A DNA stretch of 64,000 bases from Druceiella hillmani (GCA_039881145.1 JAYKKI010000139.1:3034501-3098500); one strand, 5' to 3'. Shown: positions 24,980 to 36,638, counted from the stretch's first letter. Notes: a model not told the origin generated them from the sequence alone. A program made the numbers and translations.

Positions 24980-26980
24980 ATTAATACGATGTTTTTTCAC
25001 GAAAATAACATCGATTTGTTTAACATTTTTTTATGTATTAATTTTTGTAGACATAATTCCCTTTCTTACCTTGAAATTTTTCATACATGGATATCACTGA
25101 CATATACTCGTATGTTTATTATTGTATATTTAACATATATGTAATAAACACGTTTTCAGTCTCTACGACTTGTCAGTGTTCTCCCGGTATAAATTAATTT
25201 ATTATGTTTCTCAACAATGTTAATTAGAGGTAGACAATTGTGCTACGAATGATGGATAAATTAGATTATTTCATGGATACAGTTCAGCGCCGTCATAAAT
25301 CACCTAAACGTAGAAATTTACCGACAGTTGGCTTGTAAGGGAAAAAGGGATAAATTGAGTTGAAAAGGTTTTACGACTTTAGAGACAAAAGAGTAAAGAT
25401 AAAAGAGAGAACTTTATTTAATATAAAAGGGCGTAGTCCATTAAGGAGAATGATCAAAGTATTGTGTGTATTGAGGATAGTCATACGATATTTTGCTCTA
25501 GTTTGAATCAAACTTTTTAATGATAAATTCTTCTGGAAATAACAAGTCTTATTGAAACTAAAACTATGCTGTTGAAGAGTTTTTTTTACTAGTTTTTGCT
25601 ATCACAACTATACCAAATTTTTATACGTTATTATCCCGCAAATAGAAATATTATTATTGAGAACCATGACCTTCCTAATGAATGTGCAATTTATATTAGT
25701 TTAAATTCAGTTAAGAAATTTGCATTCCAGTTTTTCGTAAAATTAGTTTTCGTGGAATTACTTTACATATTTTTAAGACTTTTTTTACAAATCCTAAAAG
25801 AATTGACAGAAATACAAACGTTTAAATGTAACTTTTAAATTTTCATAATTCAGACGAGAGGGACGATGGTACTACCATTTTTGGTAAGGCTCATTGTATC
25901 CACAGAACAGTAAATGGGACAGATCCTTATCCTATCCCCTTGAGATGATATAAATTCGTCTATGTCTTTAATTTTTTTCTGATTTTTTTAATTAACTGAG
26001 AAAACAAAAACGATTAATAAATCTGCAATTCCACAATTTCATTTTGTCTTAAAGAAGTGATCAGCTATTTACTGAGGGCATAACAAGTGACCTGACAACG
26101 TCGTGCCTTATTGAGCCGCGGTTAGTCACTCCACTTAGATCGCTGGATGGAGTTGACATATATTCACGACAAGATACTTGTGTCGAGTCGCTCTTAATTT
26201 CATAAAGTTAGGTAGTCGAATTCTAATCTATAATTACACTTTGAATAAACGTTTACAGTGTTTTTAATCCCGTGTTGCTTTTCATTATAGTTATCACCCA
26301 CACATTCATATTATACTCGATGTTCTTTCATATAGTCTAACGGTCATCATTATTAAACTTTCTCTACAAGAATATTCTTATGGCGATTCATAATTTATTT
26401 TAAAATAATTTTAGATATTTTCCTTTTGCTTTGTAACTTGTCACATGTATTTTAAATCATATCATTTATATGGATTTCTATATAATTTTGCACAATAATA
26501 ACAACATATTATGTTGCATGAAATAACTAAAATGTATAGTAATTAATCTGAGATAAAAACTATACAAACTAGCGTAATATTATAAGACTGTTTTTCATTG
26601 AATACGCCAAAACATGTAATTTTTTGTCATGAAAATATTGTACATTGTAACTGTCAGAATCACTAAGTAGGATATGCTGATTAGGAAAAAATCAACATTG
26701 CTTTATTAGGCCGCGAAATGTCATCGCTATCAATACAATTTTACTACTTTTTTGTGGGAAATACGTTAAGAAAAGTTATAATTTACTTCGCGTTTATTCG
26801 AAACTAATTTTAAAATGCTCGATACTGTCGCGTATTAATCGAAAATGTTGCGCATTACATTGATATTCGTTTACTGTTTCGGTATAATATAATAACTACG
26901 AATAAGTTATTTAAATTCAGCGGTACGTTTTTATAACACATATTAGTTCGTAAATTTAATTGAACTGAACAAAAAAATTA
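24980..26980. other. AT-rich non-coding stretch
   Basis: No gene is supported. The patch 26.09-26.23 kb is somewhat GC-richer (AGCCGCGGTTAGTCACTCC, then GATCGCTGGATGGAG) and may be a fragment of a retroelement, but I cannot assign it. Confidence 0.45.
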
Positions 26981-27000
26981 CCTGGAAATATATATGCAAT

Positions 27001-27063
27001 GAGAAAGCTCTCTTTACAAGCTCCTATATAGATATATACGAGCTTGTAGAGACAGCTTTCTCC
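27001..27063. other. Precursor-like hairpin, 23-bp arms
   Basis: GAGAAAGCTCTCTTTACAAG followed by CTC (27001-27023) pairs with GAGCTTGTAGAGACAGCTTT followed by CTC (27041-27063) with two mismatches. The loop is 17 bases, TA-rich. The size (63 nt, or nearly 80 with weak outward pairing) is within the range of animal microRNA precursors. No conserved microRNA seed is recognised. A short inverted duplication is the simple alternative. Confidence 0.55.
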
Positions 27064-27378
27064 GTATACAGATTTCCTTGCGAATGTTTCCTTTCATTTA
27101 TTTATTGTTGTTGGTGGCGATAAAACCTAGAGAAAACAGAAAAAAATAGAAGGTGTTGTTTACGATGTTGGGTTGCAGCTTACCATTAAATTTTAAACGC
27201 ATTCAAATTGAAAACCATTACATTCGTTTAGGAACCTTTATTAAAAGCATAATACGAGAAAAGCCTAAATAACAAAAATATGTTTCTTATAGATATTTGA
27301 ATAAAGAAATATCCTTTTCCATTTCTTCTTGTTGTTTAACCAAAATAAAGTTGATACATTCTTTAACATTATATATTA

Positions 27379-27512
27379 AAAAAAATAGTTTTTGTTATAA
27401 TTTCAATTCTAATATTTTTGATATATCAATGTGCCTATATTATTCGAATAATATAGGCACATTGATATATCAAAAATATTAGAATTGAAATTATAACAAA
27501 AACTATTTTTTT
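27379..27512. repeat. Perfect spacerless palindrome, about 134 bp
   Basis: Two 67-base arms meet at TTCGAA with no spacer. The left arm runs AAAAAAATAGTTTTTGTTAT, AATTTCAATTCTAATATTTT, TGATATATCAATGTGCCTAT, ATTATTC, and the right arm (27446-27512) is its exact reverse complement. After a one-base A/T-run difference, TATT/AATA extends it by a few more bases. A perfect long palindrome with no loop is normally unstable in replication, so it is either very recent, a foldback element, or an assembly or read artefact. No terminal duplication is evident. Confidence 0.9.
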
Positions 27513-28197
27513 AATACAGAAATGAATGTATATGAGAAGAACATATGTACTTAATTAACGTCAGCTTGGTCATTTGGCTTATGTATTTCTTGGTCGAAAA
27601 CTTCATTACATTATTTCAAATGCACGTAGTGCCATCGATTGCTGCACATAAGTACAATATATATTGGTATAATGACTGTGCGTCGAGTAGGTTGACATTT
27701 CTTTGTACTTATTTTTGTAATGTAAGATAAATGCGTTTTTGGAAATATTAAAGGCGTTTATCTGCTGACTGAGCGAACTGGTTGCGATAAAATAATAATA
27801 ACATTGTCCGTCCGTCTGTCAAACCCTCGTAATTTTTACAGTTCTTTAGCATACCCTATAGAGTGGGGTATCAATAAAAATATATTTTAAAACTAAATTT
27901 GTATTACGTGCACCACTTTTAGTTTTTAAAAAAATTACTAAATATTAGGTTTTTAATCCTTTAGAGATATATGTATCCATCCCATTCCCATTTTTAAACA
28001 AAACGATGTAAAAATGTGAAAAAATTGCAAAAATTAGGATCAAAATTGTCGAAAGAAATTATTTGAGATAATCCAACTTCATTCGTTTTCATGTTATTAA
28101 AAATAACTCCTAATTACGCGGACATGACGCAAATGGAAATTATCGGACGACTGACTTTTATAAAATTTATTTTACAATATTTAGTTTAAAAAAGATA

Positions 28198-28294
28198 CGG
28201 GTACGAATCACAATAGTAGATATTAGTAATCCATATATAGTTCGCCATCTTGTGAACTATATATGGATTGCTAAGATAAACGTGATTTGAAACC
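28198..28294. other. Precursor-like hairpin with 20-bp core stem
   Basis: TAGTAATCCATATATAGTTC (28224-28243) pairs with GAACTATATATGGATTGCTA (28254-28273) with one mismatch, across a 10-base loop GCCATCTTGT. Imperfect pairing resumes outward, with GGGTACGAATCAC (from 28199) facing GTGATTTGAAACCC (to 28294). The overall length of about 97 nt, with bulges and a long stem, resembles a pre-microRNA or a very small foldback element. It is not a tRNA: no B box or acceptor stem is seen. Confidence 0.5.
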
Positions 28295-28900
28295 CACTTG
28301 ACCGGTAATTTTATTTATATCACGTTTTGACTATATATTTCCTCATAAAAATATTTAATTTATTTCAAGTGTTTTATGAAATTTCCATATATATTTTAAA
28401 CTGCTCTACATCTATGGTATGGTGGCATATAATATTAAACAAAGAAAGATGCTCAAATGGTAAATAAACTCTTAAAAACTAATAGCAACAAAAAGTTAAA
28501 AATTATTTAAGAAAGTAACTACCCTGATAGTAACATGCTTCCATTTTGACATGTGTTATGTTATCTTGTGCCTGCCAAAAACATTTAAATAAACTTTCAA
28601 GTCGAAGGTGGCTTACATTTTGTTTCCCATGAGGTTTGTTTAACGTATCATATTAACAAACATGCTTATGTTGTGAGACCCATGTGCGTTGTAAAGCGAA
28701 CTAAAAAGAGCTTTTTACACTGTCGTGCACAGGGAACGTTATGGGAATATACCGAGCAAAGAGCGGCCGTCGCTAAATATGAAGAGGGCAAAGAAAACAT
28801 ATTAGCGTTGACTTGCTACGTTTATGTTTAAATATTTACGTTTCACAATTAAAGAAAATTTCATGACGTAGTATTATTTCTACTTCCTTTAAGTTCTTTA

Positions 28901-28938
28901 CCACGACCTAGGTTTCGTTGTTTTACATATTCAGGTGG
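28901..28938 (-). ncRNA. Hammerhead-like core motif, copy B left arm
   Basis: Minus strand: CCAC, CUGAAUA (box damaged, G to U), a stem II of GU/AC character, GAAA, CCUAGG, UC, GUGG. Stem I is fully complementary (CCAC/GUGG). With the damaged box this copy should not self-cleave even if the family motif is real. Confidence 0.25.
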
Positions 28939-29021
28939 ACAATTAGCAAAGATGTTGTAATACGACGAAAGATGTTGTATACAATGAAACTCCACCTAAG
29001 GATGTTGACGATTCGGTTGAT

Positions 29022-29061
29022 GACCTGAAGATGTTGTAATACAACGAAACCTAGGTCGTGG
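29022..29061 (+). ncRNA. Hammerhead-like core motif, copy B right arm
   Basis: Plus strand: GAC, CUGAAGA, extra U, GUUGU-AAU-ACAAC, GAAA, CCUAGG, UC, GUGG. Boxes and stem II are intact; stem I keeps only the inner C-G and A-U pairs because GAC replaces CCAC. It is the best box/stem II combination in the window. Confidence 0.3.
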
Positions 29062-29516
29062 TAAAGATTTTAAGGATTGTAGAAATAATACTGCACCACG
29101 TAGTTTCATTTAGTTGTGAATAATGACTTTCTACGAAATTAACGCCAAATATATTAAATTTTTATATTCCATTGCAATTCGGTCGAAAGATACTTCGCGA
29201 ATCTGTTTTAGTAATAGTCAATAATGAAACATTTACATTGACTACATAATTTAAATGAAATGAATAGTTAACATATATCAAAAAATGTTTTGAGCTAAAA
29301 TATAATCTAATAACATAAGTATTTAATTGCTTCATCCTGGAAACACTTTAATTTCCATTTAAAGAGCTTAACTTCCAGTGGTCTTCTTCAGGGCATATAT
29401 TTTTTTCTATTTCGCTACTCAATTTGATTATTAGGATTTTTTTAGAAGAAGAAAATTGGATCACATTTTGTATTTTATAAATATTTTATTAGTTAATTAT
29501 AAAGAAACTAATATGT

Positions 29517-29715
29517 TAGTCATAGCCGTGTTGCGATCATGGGTTTGATCCAGGCTGAGCGGAACAGATTTATGTAATCCCTTAGTCTTTGAACTTCGCA
29601 CTTCAATTGCCAACCCGCCTGCTCGGCGATTATGAGAATTATCTACAATGATACGCACATCCGAGGTCTATATCCGACAGTGAACTGAGACGGGCTATAT
29701 TAATTATGATGAATA
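29517..29715 (+). mobile_element. SINE or short retroelement with LINE-like 3' tail
   Basis: The head has a degenerate B box (GGTTTGATCC, 29532-29541) followed by CAGGCTGAGC. The body contains GCCAACCCGCCTGCTCGGCG, and the 3' end reads GAGGTCTATATCCGACAGTG, AACTGAGACGGGCTATATTA and ATTATGATGA. This end matches the widespread insect retroelement tail in which a GGCCTATGTCCAGCAGTGGACTG-like block precedes a GATGATGATG run. The same tail lies in reverse at 43.77 kb. A tRNA-like head joined to a LINE-type tail is the classical SINE arrangement. The copy is diverged; ends are approximate. Confidence 0.65.
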
Positions 29716-30640
29716 TGTAAGATATGGAGTTCAAAACAGTACGTACAATTCACATATTTTATTCACGTCCTCGTTACTAATAAAAATTAACTTTTATTTG
29801 TAAACGTATGATATTGACAACCGGCCTGCGTGCTTAAATAATAAAAAGCTTTGTGTTTATCTGTATTTTCTTCTATTGATTTCTATGCACGGTTGCCATT
29901 GTGTTTAGCTGCTGCTTCGAAGTCTAATTAGATTAAGTTATACAAAGTAAACGACTCTTTTGTGAAAAATTTGGATTACAATTTTTTCATTGAACTCCTA
30001 TTTTTTAAATAATAAAGACTTATTCCATGAATGAACAAAAAAATGAGTGCAAGAGATTAATTTAGAAAAAGTATTTTACATATAAAAAACTCAAATTGGG
30101 ACAACCATTGTAGTTGTTTAATCGAATAATATATAAAATCATTGTACATATTTAAAAAAAAGTTTTATTTATTGAAACAAATGTGTACGTAGTTTAATAA
30201 ATGGAGGAAAGAAAATATTTTTCAGTTTAATTAATTATATTAAATTATTGAAACTTATTTTTTAACTTATCGTTTCTAATTTTCTTAAATATTATTTTAA
30301 ATATATTGTAAAATGTACTTAATCATTAATTTTTTAAAGCATTCGTTCGAAATTTACATTCAAAATGACTTTATTTCGACGGTAATAGTCAATAAATGTT
30401 CCAGAAGTTCATCAAAGGAACTATTTATTTGTAAAGACGAAGGAGTTCCATTAAACTGTCCGAGGAGATGCGTTGTGAATTATTTATGGGCCATCAAGAT
30501 AAGGTGTCACGCTAAGGTGTCTACGTAAAATGGGTTTCATATATCCGATGATATTTTATTAGCACGTAGCTAAATAACTAATGGCACAAAGTGACGTTTT
30601 TCGCTTAATAATTATATTTAAACAAAGTTTAAACGCCTTT

Positions 30641-30642
30641 AT

Positions 30643-30707
<65 letters not shown>

Positions 30708-30709
30708 TC
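30641..30709. repeat. Compound (CA)n(TA)n microsatellite
   Basis: About 12 CA units run directly into about 20 TA units. The sharp CA-to-TA switch resembles that at 38.3 kb. Confidence 0.95.
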
Positions 30710-30719
30710 TTCTCTACTC

Positions 30720-33700
30720 TTGTACTCTTGTCCACTATTTGGGAAATATTAAAATGTATATTCTCACATACTAATTGATAAACTGATGCAAACCAGGGAT
30801 ATGGTATTTGAATGAGAACATAACAAACTAGAAAATAGAAATATCTTTAACCAATTTGAGTGATTACCAATGAACCTTGAAGTATTATTTTTAAAAATAA
30901 TATTTTTTCCATATTCACTCTTCGAGAATAGTAAATCGATGTTATGGGAGGGAAGGATACAAGAATATTCAAAATTTTATAAAAATCATATTCAAAATAG
31001 CCTTCCATTCTTACAACTGCTTAGTTAAAAATGTAAACTAATACGTAGTATTTATACGATAAATGGATTTTTTTGTTTAATTTGAATTTCAAGATTTTGT
31101 TCAATAACCCCGTTAATAATATCGTTTTAACCGAAATTGTAGATAAGAATAAAAACATAACATTAAATTTAATAATATAATCTTCATTACAAATTAATAT
31201 GAGAGATGATGTAGCTGGAAAAAACAAGCTGGAAACAAGCTGGAAAAAACTTACTACTAGTAAGTGATATAATCAGTCTCTTTTACCCTACATACGTCTA
31301 ACACAAGAACAAGTTATAAGCGAATAAATATTTGCTTGTAATTTTTTGACAAACATTACAAATTCACATCTCTTTGCATGACCAACTTTCACAAACACAA
31401 GTCTTTAGTGACCGTCAACCTTACCCATGTTTTAAATGTTGATCACAGAGACAGTCAACGATTAGAAACATATTATCGTACTAAAAATATCCGTACTGTT
31501 ATATACTGTAATAGCATATAGGGAAATTATAATACAGATTAAAATGTCGAAATAAAACTTTCCCGTATGTAATATTATGTGTATTTCTTACAAAATACTC
31601 TCGACGTGATCAATCTTTACATATATTAGTGCCTTTATTATTTTCTGTTAATTTCTTTTTATAAAAAAATTACAAATATTGCTACCACAAAATAAAAAAA
31701 TAATTATAATAATAAAAAAATTTTATTTACATCGAAATTAAAACCGACATGAGAAAACAAAAACAAAAAAATCAATTAGCATAACGATTGCAGATGAGAG
31801 AGTATATGAATAAAGTTCTATACTTCCCATTCTTCTTCTGAGCAATTAATCATATATAAATAATATTTCAATCAATGGTCCTTTTGCTCGGGGTCAGACA
31901 TTAAAACGAGTTTTAATTTTAGGTTTGTTGTCTTGCCTGACAAGGAACAAACAAACGAAGTCTGTCCACAATTTATAAATGGAATGAAGCGTTGCCAACA
32001 TTAAAATAATGTGAAAATATTGTATATATTTTATTAATATTGAAATAATAATGTGAAAATAATAATGTGAAAATATTGTGTATATCTTATTAATATTGAA
32101 AGCATTTAGCAGAAATTTACGAGGTGTTTTTAATGCATTATTATAGTCCATGTCTGTTGATTTTTTATGGTCTCTGTCTCTATTCCGTACTGAAAAACTG
32201 GTCTTAGAAGTCGTATTTTAGTATTTCTGGAAAAACATTGAAAGCTTTTTTAAAAAGAATTTTTAAAATAATTACATGCTGGTCCTAAAGTATTGCCACG
32301 CCTGTGTTGCTCTTTAGCAGTTGCCATTGACTTGATATGATTCATCACATAATTTTTCATTTTACCTTATATTGTACTCGTCTTTGCTATGCGTAACTTC
32401 ATTATCATGGAAATTATTAATAAAGTTTTGGCACGGGTCGAGCTTTTACAATACATTATTTTTTTATAATTTAAAAATATTAAATTTTATCCTTTTAAAT
32501 TTTTTCTTCCTTCACTTTTGGAATGAAATTCATCTATGAACTTTCTGCATTATCGAAACCATGTAGATGGCACTCCTCTTCGGTCACTCCCAAATCCGAC
32601 TTTGCTTCGTAATGTTTTCATGCTCCTTCAATCGTAAACATTTACTATAGGTAATTTCCGACAGTAAAAAAGGATAATAATTGATTTGTAACAAATAACT
32701 GATCACTAACATTTGTTGTCAACGTAAAACAATTTTAAACACACGACTGTTTATTTGCAGACAAACAGAAGCTATATACTGAAATATAAATGTATCTTTT
32801 GTATAGGCATCAATTCAAAAGCAATATGTACAGAAAAAAAGCTTCATAAAATCGCTTCGTGACAAAAATATTGCGTTATCTTTCAATTAGGAATAATAAG
32901 GCGATTTAATATTGTAAAAATATCACATGAAAGCAAAAAATTATTTTCTTAAACATGTAAGACCATATGAAGTGATATTCGTATTTTAGAGTCATAACAA
33001 TTTTCAAATCGGGTGTCTAGGATCAGAGAGTGGGCTAAGGGTATATTCTGTATTTTCCTTGTTTTAACATTCATATAGTATCTAATAGCTTAGCGTAAAG
33101 GCATATTCGAAACTATTCTAAAAATAATCATATATTGCTCTTAAATTGTCTTCAAAGAAGAAACAATATGTTGAAATATATGGAAGGACAAATATTCTGA
33201 AGGCAAGATAAAATAAGTGCATTTTGTTAAATGACTCAAGATCTATAATAAAAGCATTAGCTCTATATTATATGCATTTGGTATCCACGATTTACTTTCA
33301 TCAATTTTATTTTACCTGGTGTTAGATATTTTTGTTGTTTTTGGCCCATCGATTACTTTATGAACATAGCTGCAAAATTTGTGCAATTAAAACTTAATAT
33401 CACTTTGTGTTATTCGAAATATCAAAAACGAAATTATATTTTCCGTTACTTCCTCTAACATCAAGAAAATGCAATCTTTTTGACATTACATTGTTATTTT
33501 TAGTTTGATGACTTTTTTCTAAAACAACTGACAACAATCTAGAAATCAATGGAAGTCACGAAATCCATCACAAGCCCAAAGCTTTTTGAAATTAACATTT
33601 ATTTAGGCTTCGTCATGGTTGAATTTAATTTTCCACGAAATTTCCATTTTGCCAGCTTAGTGTATTTTATAGTACGTAATCGTGAGAGACTTTAAAGTGT

Positions 33701-34800
33701 CTCCTCAATTAATTCAGACGGTCAAGTATTAGTGACAACAACCTCTTGAAATGTACCCAAAATAATTTTTCTTATAGTATGAGCTTTCTAAGCATTTTAA
33801 GGAGTTTTCTACAAGAAAAAAAATTGGAAAGTTGGACTTGTTATTAAGTGAAAAAGCCTTGTATTTCTTATGATACTAAATAATTTTCTGCTAAAAGTAA
33901 ATAAAGCAACTAGTAAGGGTCGCTCTCTTTTTGCATATATATTATCAATAAATTTTCCCGTTATATAATATTAAAATTTCCATATTTCACCCGCAGCTTA
34001 AAATTTTATTTGCATTAATCTTTTAGTGTCCTTTCGGTCACATATATTTCTCTATCTTTTCCTGGTAAAAAAGTTGTCACATCTTAATTGCCAAAATATG
34101 ATAATATGTTGTTTTGTTTATATTTTTATGGACGAATTCCAGGTTCTGATGAACTTTCTGTATTTTTGTTTTTTGTGTTTAATAAAAATTCGTCTTACGT
34201 ATCAATTATAAAATTGAATCGAAGATAAAAACTAAGTAAGCTACATCTTAACATAAAACTACCCACCAAACAGATAAGAATTGGAAGGTAGAGAAAAAAT
34301 CAAATGGAAAAAGTAAAATTCCATTATTCCCTTCCGTTTGCGTTTAACAGCGTACAATATAAAATAAATATAAGAATAATATTATATAAGCAGGTGGGAA
34401 AAAGGTAACATAATATTTGCTTCTTATTTTATTACTTATTTTCATGGACCGATGTGTATGTACTATTTTATTAATGGAAGCGAACACTAGTTGAAGTGAC
34501 GTCAGACCACAGAGAAAATATTGCAATTTATTTCGTATAAGGAAAAACATTCGCCGACCATAATGAAAATTACAGCATACTTTGTGATGGTCGAAGATAT
34601 TAAGTTTATTTATATAAATCTAAATTTGTCTTCTTCAATATTTATAAAAATGAGAAGAAACTATACTGTTTAAATAAAGAGTAGCTTATTAAATTTCACA
34701 TCAGTACAATTTGTATATTTCTTTTGAAATTAAGTTCTTTAAATACAAAATTAATTTTGGCAAATCTATTCTATTATAAACCATGATTGAATTGATTGAT
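30720..34800. other. AT-rich non-coding stretch
   Basis: No gene is supported. Small items only: an AAGCTGGAAA triplication at 31213-31250, and a duplication of an AATAATGTGAAAATATTGT...TATTAATATTGAAA block with period near 68 at 32004-32100. Confidence 0.5.
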
Positions 34801-34820
34801 ATATGGTTCCGTTTATTATA

Positions 34821-35051
34821 TCACTTGACCCGTAATATCCACCGACGGTGTCCATCGGTGTAGTTTAGTATCGGGTTGGATGGTACCGCTTCCTTAGTAT
34901 CCGGAACCCATATTCCTGGCAGTTCCTCTTTCATTCTTCGAAATAAATAATAATCGCGTGTTAAACAATTTAAACTGTATGGCGGATACTCCATAATTTT
35001 TACTTCCGACGTAGTCAAATATTCGATGTTTCTTCTGGCTGAGAATACCAA
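34821..35051 (-). pseudogene. Mariner-family transposase relic (C-terminal part)
   Basis: The minus-strand frame carries the block EYPPYSLNCLTRDYYLFRRM (residues 21-40 of the open stretch) followed by KEELPG. This corresponds to the mariner transposase signature HPPYSPDLAPSDYxLFxxMKxxLxG, and the aspartate in TRDYYLF aligns with the third catalytic Asp of the DD34D triad. The residues just before it (YLTTSEVKIM) fit the YLxxLxWxVL stretch. Upstream, the expected block with the second catalytic Asp is not readable: a stop lies next to it and the frame seems shifted. The last 20 or so residues also diverge. No terminal inverted repeats were found. It is a dead fragment of a cut-and-paste DNA transposon. 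Confidence 0.7.
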
Positions 35052-36261
35052 TCAACACGACTCTGTTTTCGAGTTTCTGTCAAATCGTAGGAAATTTACC
35101 TAACAAAAAACTTATTTGTACCTAAATTTTCATGTAGAATTATCTGCACTTAACACGCACCAATGCCTAAATTTTCTCAAATCTTGTGACATATTACTTT
35201 TTTGGTCAATTTTATACTAAGTTATTTTCGATTGCCACTGTTGAGGAACATCCCTCATGCAGAACATCATGTGAACACACGTGATTCGATGTGTGCATTT
35301 AAACACGTATACCTCGACATTAATGGACCTGCCCTGTGTGATTTATTTGAAAATAAATTTTTATCAATTTTCTGCTGTAATATTATTCGCATTTAATAAG
35401 AGATTTTCTGATTTACATATTACGACCCTTGACTCTTGATATTTGAGTAATCTTTTATATCGGAATCTTAAAATATATCGCATAGATATGACATAAAAGA
35501 CACTTTCTAACAATTTTCTGCAAAAATCAATAAAAGTCTCAAGATAAGGCAGACGAATCATGAACACGTTGTCTATTTGTTTTAGTTCAGTAAATGATTG
35601 ATTGTCAGTGAGACGTAAATTTGTTTGAAATTATAACACTTTGAGGTGCACAAATCTTTTAAAAGGGATACGATATTTGATAACTGAACCTTTTGTATTG
35701 GGATGAAAACCCAGCGTATGTCGAGAGAATTCAACAGTTTGTCCGTTGTCGTAATCATTGCAAAGTATACGCAGTGGGATGCGGCTATCGCTGCAGTGGG
35801 TCGAAATGGCTATATAGGGCAGAAAGATATTGTAGTCAGGAAATTGTATTTCTAAATGCGCTAATCTACTGATAATATTTGTCTGAATGAAAATTTCGAA
35901 ATGACGTATTTCGTTAAATTTCGAGATGTTAAAGGGAAAATTTTTTCTTCCTTTTTTATGTGGAACGAAATATGAAAGATTCGTTTTATGATACTTTGAT
36001 GTATTTCAGCTAAATATGATATGAGTTTTCTATCTATTCTTGGTTTGAAACGCTATTCAAAATACAATCTCCCGCTAAATGAAAATGAAAAAAAAAATTG
36101 TTTCGAAATATATACATTTGCTACTTTCTAATGAATAGAACTTAATATAGTATTTTCACATCGCATCTAGTTATTAGGCTCACAACAATAGAAAACAATA
36201 TGAACTAATAATTTTCTCGAACTACAGTTATCCTTATTACTCAAATATAATTAAATTTGTA

Positions 36262-36274
36262 TCAATTCAAACCC
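36262..36274. repeat. Putative target-site duplication, left
   Basis: TCAATTCAAACCC, identical to 36626-36638 at the other end of copy C. Confidence 0.6.
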
Positions 36275-36327
36275 AATTGAAAATGAAACTACGTGATGTA
36301 TTATTTCTACTTTCTTTAATTTCTTTA

Positions 36328-36367
36328 CCACGACCTAGGTTTCGTTGTATTCAACATCTTAAGGTGG
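36328..36367 (-). ncRNA. Hammerhead-like core motif, copy C left arm
   Basis: Minus strand: CCAC, CUUAAGA (box damaged), UGUUGAAUACAAC, GAAA, CCUAGG, UC, GUGG. Stem I and the GAAA/CCUAGGUC side are intact. Confidence 0.25.
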
Positions 36368-36474
36368 GCTATTAACAAAATATATTCAATAGCGATATCT
36401 TAATAATAATATAATAATATCTTTGCTAATAGCCCATAAATTGCTAATAGCCCTTTGCTAATTGTATAATAGCA

Positions 36475-36512
36475 TATGAAGATGTTGTAATACAACGAAA
36501 CCTAGGTGGTGG
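36475..36512 (+). ncRNA. Hammerhead-like core motif, copy C right arm (degenerate)
   Basis: Plus strand: AUGAAGA in place of CUGAAGA, UGUUGUAAUACAAC, GAAA, CCUAGG, then UG in place of UC. Both the first box and the cleavage dinucleotide are altered, so it would be inactive. Confidence 0.2.
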
Positions 36513-36625
36513 TAAAAAAATTAAAGAAAGTAGAAATAATACTACATACGAATTAAGAAATAATACTACACGTAGTTTCATTTAATTGCGAATAAGAATT
36601 TCTACAAAATTAAAGCCAAATATAT

Positions 36626-36638
36626 TCAATTCAAACCC
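36626..36638. repeat. Putative target-site duplication, right
   Basis: TCAATTCAAACCC, identical to 36262-36274. Confidence 0.6.

Larger units (their letters stand above)
28842..29158. mobile_element. Inverted-arm repeat family, copy B (both arms)
   Basis: The left arm (from about 28842) runs TTCACAATTAAA, CATGACGTAGTATTATTTCT, CTTTAAGTTCTTTACCACGA, CCTAGGTTTCGTTG, TTCAGGTGG, AATTAGCAAAG. The right arm is its inverse: CCTGAAGATGTTGTAATACA, ACGAAACCTAGGTCGTGGTA, GTAGAAATAATACTG, CACGTAGTTTCATTTAGTTG, TGAATAATG. It ends in AAATTAACGCCAAATATATT, an end shared with copy C but missing from its own left side. The middle holds two extra degenerate GATGTTGTAATAC.ACGAAA units in tandem. There is no reading frame. 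It is non-autonomous; the class is uncertain. Confidence 0.75.
36275..36625. mobile_element. Inverted-arm repeat family, copy C, flanked by 13-bp direct repeats
   Basis: The left arm runs AATTGAAAATGAAACTACGT, GATGTATTATTTCTACTTTC, CCACGACCTAGGTTTCGTTG, CATCTTAAGGTGGGCTATTA. The right arm (from about 36475) is its inverse: GAAGATGTTGTAATACAACG, AAACCTAGGTGGTGGTAAAA, GTAGAAATAATACTACA, ACACGTAGTTTCATTTAATT. A 29-base piece (GAATTAAGAAATAATACTAC region) is locally duplicated. TCAATTCAAACCC occurs immediately on both sides (36262-36274 and 36626-36638), a good candidate target-site duplication. Its 13-bp length suits retroelement integration better than mariner (2 bp) or hAT (8 bp). It has no reading frame. 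Confidence 0.75.

Noticed and set aside
28199..28294. tRNA-like folding of the hairpin region
   Set aside because: It folds as one long rod; no cloverleaf arms or internal promoter boxes.
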